Assembly: GCF_037975245.1 (NCBI RefSeq)
Contig: NC_092576.1
Coordinates: 9,751,501 to 9,815,500, forward strand
DNA from: Apostichopus japonicus
Lineage: Eukaryota; Echinodermata; Holothuroidea; Aspidochirotida; Stichopodidae
Reading direction: 5' to 3'
Length of the DNA: 64,000 bases
Position numbers and translations under genes: made by a program. Of the stretch, positions 61,786 through 64,000 are shown piece by piece; positions within the stretch are counted from its first letter, which is position 1, and every line of letters begins with the position of its first letter. A model generated the notes under the pieces. The model was given only the letters and a program-made list of their open reading frames with translations. It was not told the origin of the DNA and ran no database searches.

Positions 61786-61892
61786 ATCATATGGTATTAT
61801 ATGGGGATATCATATTGGGGTATCATATAGGTATCATATCATATCTTATGAGTATCATATGGGAGTATCATACGGGAGTATCATATTGGGAT
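61786..61892 (+). repeat. Short satellite of GTATCATATGGG-type units
   Basis: About eight units of 10-14 nt in ZIP intron 9. A long shadow frame across it is not a gene. Confidence 0.7.
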
Positions 61893-62245
61893 GGCCAATG
61901 CGTTGTCTTTCCTTTTCATTCTCTCTTACAAACGTTTGGTTTATGTATGAATATTCATTTAACGAAACCAACACGGTAACAGTTGGGATACCTACAATAT
62001 CCCAATTTGGAATCCAATGGCATCAAAGAACCAAGTCAGCCCTGTTCACAAAGGGTATCACCCAGTCTCCTTTTAGATGTATGTGTTTTACATTTGGTAC
62101 ATTCCCAAAACGAGAACACCTGCTTGAATCCGACCTAACTCATGATTGCTACCAGGGAATTGGTATTAGTGTAGTCATTTCAATGCAGTCCGGTATTGTT
62201 AATTTTTAAGATGGATTGATTTGATTTTTTTTTATCTTTTCTCAG

Positions 62246-62398
62246 AGTACGGTGCTTTGCCAGTCATGGTTATCATTGGAGACGGTCTCCATAACTTTGG
62301 TGATGGCCTGGCCATAGGAGCAGCATTTACTGCTAGTGTAGGAGCAGGGATCTCCACTTCCGTAGCTGTACTTTGCCATGAAATACCCCATGAATTGG
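62246..62398 (+). CDS. SLC39A4/12-like: ZIP transporter exon 10 (residues 547-596): membrane segments 4-5 with metal site
   Basis: The acceptor is ttttttatcttttctcag. It encodes [13 protein letters not shown] (H561, N562, D565) and CHEIPHELG (H590, E591, H594, E595), the binuclear metal centre of ZIP transporters and the HEXPHEXGD signature of the LIV-1 subfamily. The donor gtaagt splits the Gly codon. Confidence 0.95.
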
Positions 62399-62576
62399 GT
62401 AAGTGAACATTCCTTTATAATCCTATAACCATCGTCTGCATGTTAGAAATATGTATCGTTTTCGCTATTAATTTCGTCCTTTTTAAATGAAATAATCTAT
62501 TGGAGAGAATATTCCAGTGTACAACACTTACAAAGACATTTATATGAATTTTCATGTTTTGTTTTTTTACTTCTAG

Positions 62577-62764
62577 GTGACCTTGCCATCTTGATTAAAA
62601 GTGGTCTGAAATTGAAGACTGCCCTCTGCCTAAACTTTATGTCTGCATTGACATCATTCGCTGGGCTTTACCTGGGTATAGCTTTAGCAACCACGGAGAT
62701 AGCTAGGCAATGGATCTTTGCAGTAACAGCTGGGATGTTTCTGTACGTGGCTCTAGCTGATATG
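62577..62764 (+). CDS. SLC39A4/12-like: ZIP transporter exon 11 (residues 597-659): membrane segments 6-7
   Basis: The acceptor ttttttacttctag completes Gly and gives GDLAILIKSGL, the standard continuation of the HEXPHEXGD helix, then segments 6 and 7 (MFLYVALADM). The donor is gtaagt. An open reading frame continues past the donor but loses family resemblance. Confidence 0.93.
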
Positions 62765-62984
62765 GTAAGTACAGTAGGAGTAGGAGACTATCAAATAGTG
62801 ACGAGAGTGTCAGTGGTTGTGTCGGGGATATTTACTACAAGTACTGTGTTGGTTTTGCACATGCAAAACAGTGTGACTCCATGAATACATTGAACATTTG
62901 AACGCTTTTTTTTTATTTCAATGTTTAGTTCTTCGACTTTGGCAGAAAACAAATTCAAGAAAAATCGAAAATAAACTTTATTAT

Positions 62985-63114
62985 TATTTTTATTGTTGTT
63001 GTTATTATCATTATCATAATTATTATTGTTATTATTATTATTATTGTTATTGTTTATATTATAATTATTGTTATTATAAGCATCATTTTTGTGTACTTAT
63101 TATTATGATTGTTG

Positions 63115-63153
<39 letters not shown>

Positions 63154-63253
63154 TATATAGGCCTATTATAATAATCATAATAATAAATACACAAAAATGA
63201 TGCTAATAAGAACAATAATTATAATATAAACAATTTATATAGTTTATATTATG

Positions 63254-63287
<34 letters not shown>

Positions 63288-63288
63288 C
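62985..63288. repeat. Mixed TTA/TTG trinucleotide and (TA)n region
   Basis: Inverted low-complexity blocks in ZIP intron 11: TTATTATTG-type sequence, two TA runs (63117-63158, 63260-63288), and the reverse complement of the first block between them. Confidence 0.85.
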
Positions 63289-63579
63289 AAATTGTACTTG
63301 TCACGCAAACACAAAGTAGGAGACAAACTTACCCACAACAGTTGTGAAAGCTGATCAAACATTTCTTCGAATTTTAACAATAACTCGCGAAACCTCGTTG
63401 TAGATACACAATATATTCATTGATTGGATCACTTCCTCGAAATTTCAATTTTTAATGGTTCCATAATGAAATGTATCTGTTAGTTTCTAAAAATGAATGT
63501 GTGTGACTTCCCTTTACGAAGACTTTTACTCAATTAAATTTCAATAATTTTTCAATGTTTCCAATTTTTTTTTCCACAG

Positions 63580-63717
63580 ATGCCACAGATAACTCATATC
63601 AAGAACGTGAAAGACCCCTTGACTACGTTTATCCTTCAAAACATCTTTTTTCTGGCAGGGGCTGTTTTTATTTTTGTGATTGCCATTTACGAAGACGCAA
63701 TCAATTTCAGCTTTTAA
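63580..63717 (+). CDS. SLC39A4/12-like: ZIP transporter exon 12 (residues 660-704, stop): membrane segment 8
   Basis: The acceptor is ccaatttttttttccacag. It encodes MPQITHIKNVKDP, the last membrane segment and the tail AIYEDAINFSF followed by TAA at 63715-63717. The C-terminal Tyr-Glu-Asp is typical of ZIP4/ZIP12. ATTAAA at 63832 is a likely polyadenylation signal, so the gene is complete in the window. Confidence 0.93.
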   Translation: MPQITHIKNVKDPLTTFILQNIFFLAGAVFIFVIAIYEDAINFSF

Positions 63718-63831
63718 TCAAAATCAAGTTTTTATTTTCTCCTTTTGTTTTATAGTAAGAGCTGAATTAGTTTGAAGTATTTTTGAAATGAATACTTGAT
63801 TATTATTATTTTTTTTTACGTCATGTTTTGA

Positions 63832-63837
63832 ATTAAA
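63832..63837 (+). terminator. Polyadenylation signal variant (ATTAAA) of the ZIP gene
   Basis: Lies 115 nt after the stop codon; no AATAAA is seen before it. Confidence 0.4.
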
Positions 63838-64000
63838 AGATTTTACACTATACCTTAACTTTAATCATGGTATTTCGACCAATGAAAAATTCATTTGACC
63901 TATTTGTAATCGACTTTATTCCGGTGAAGTTAAATTTTCTATATAGGATTTTTTATTTTTTATTCATCAATATCATAACTGGAGTGGGAAAAGTTTATAA

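Larger units (their letters stand above)
44758..63717 (+). other. SLC39A4/12-like: Gene C: ZIP zinc transporter of the LIV-1/SLC39A4-SLC39A12 type, 12 coding exons, 704 aa
   Basis: Zinc importer of the plasma or vesicle membrane. The exons join with phases 0,0,1,0,1,0,0,0,1,1,0 into one unbroken reading frame. In order: signal peptide (about 1-23), His/acidic stretch, three Cys-bounded ectodomain repeats starting at residues 106, 201 and 337, and a second His-rich stretch (about 280-325). A PSL variant of the LIV-1 PAL motif lies at 365-367. Eight membrane segments follow (about 392-413, 424-447, 472-495, 548-575, 579-603, 611-634, 640-659, 678-698). Segment 4 has HNFGDG (561-566) and segment 5 HEIPHELGD (590-598), the metal-site motifs of the family. 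The C-terminus (YEDAI) matches the YED ending typical of ZIP4/ZIP12. Length fits (human ZIP4 and ZIP12 are about 650-690 aa). All key residues are intact, so the gene looks functional. Confidence 0.93.

Noticed and set aside
61718-62209. 163-codon + frame in ZIP intron 9
   Set aside because: Runs across the GTATCATATGGG satellite and lies between exons whose phases already fit.

Overview
This is AT-rich animal nuclear DNA. Coding sequence is split into short exons with GT/AG splice sites, introns run up to 8.7 kb, and most of the window is intron or transposon debris. The gene families, the Penelope, Copia and LINE-type retroelement remnants, and the many small TIR elements with target-site duplications suggest a marine invertebrate. 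An echinoderm is my best guess, but nothing here proves the taxon.

Three protein-coding genes can be built exon by exon, all on the + strand. Gene A (coding 13224-16848, four exons, 180 aa) and gene B (coding 28647 to about 35034 or 37455, four exons, about 180 aa) are small four-pass membrane proteins. They share exon layout, phase-0 introns and a Cys cluster after the fourth membrane segment, so they look like tandem paralogues, loosely CD20/MS4A-like. Gene C (44758-63717, twelve coding exons, 704 aa) is a complete LIV-1-type ZIP zinc transporter closest in layout to SLC39A4/SLC39A12. It has a signal peptide, a repeated Cys-bounded ectodomain, His-rich stretches, eight membrane segments and the HNFGDG and HEIPHELGD motifs. 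A TATA box and three metal-response-element cores lie just upstream.

The rest is repeats. 1-13 kb: a higher-order minisatellite, a 4.7 kb interval bounded by short inverted repeats that contains a broken Copia gag, several hAT-type miniature elements and an inverted pair of about 0.4 kb elements. 16.8-28.6 kb and 37.5-44.5 kb: no gene recognised, only microsatellites and degenerate satellites. Gene B intron 1 holds a U2 snRNA-like sequence and an 816-bp-period repeat. Gene C intron 1 holds a LINE remnant split by a later insertion and a Penelope-like GIY-YIG ORF between 0.8 kb direct repeats. Gene C intron 5 holds a 0.34 kb inverted-repeat element with a 12-bp target duplication that resembles Penelope 3' ends, plus a copy of a TIR family with 6-bp duplications.

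The items most worth following up are the two Penelope-related structures with hammerhead-like motifs, the U2-like sequence, the TIR family with 6-bp duplications, and the tandem tetraspan pair.
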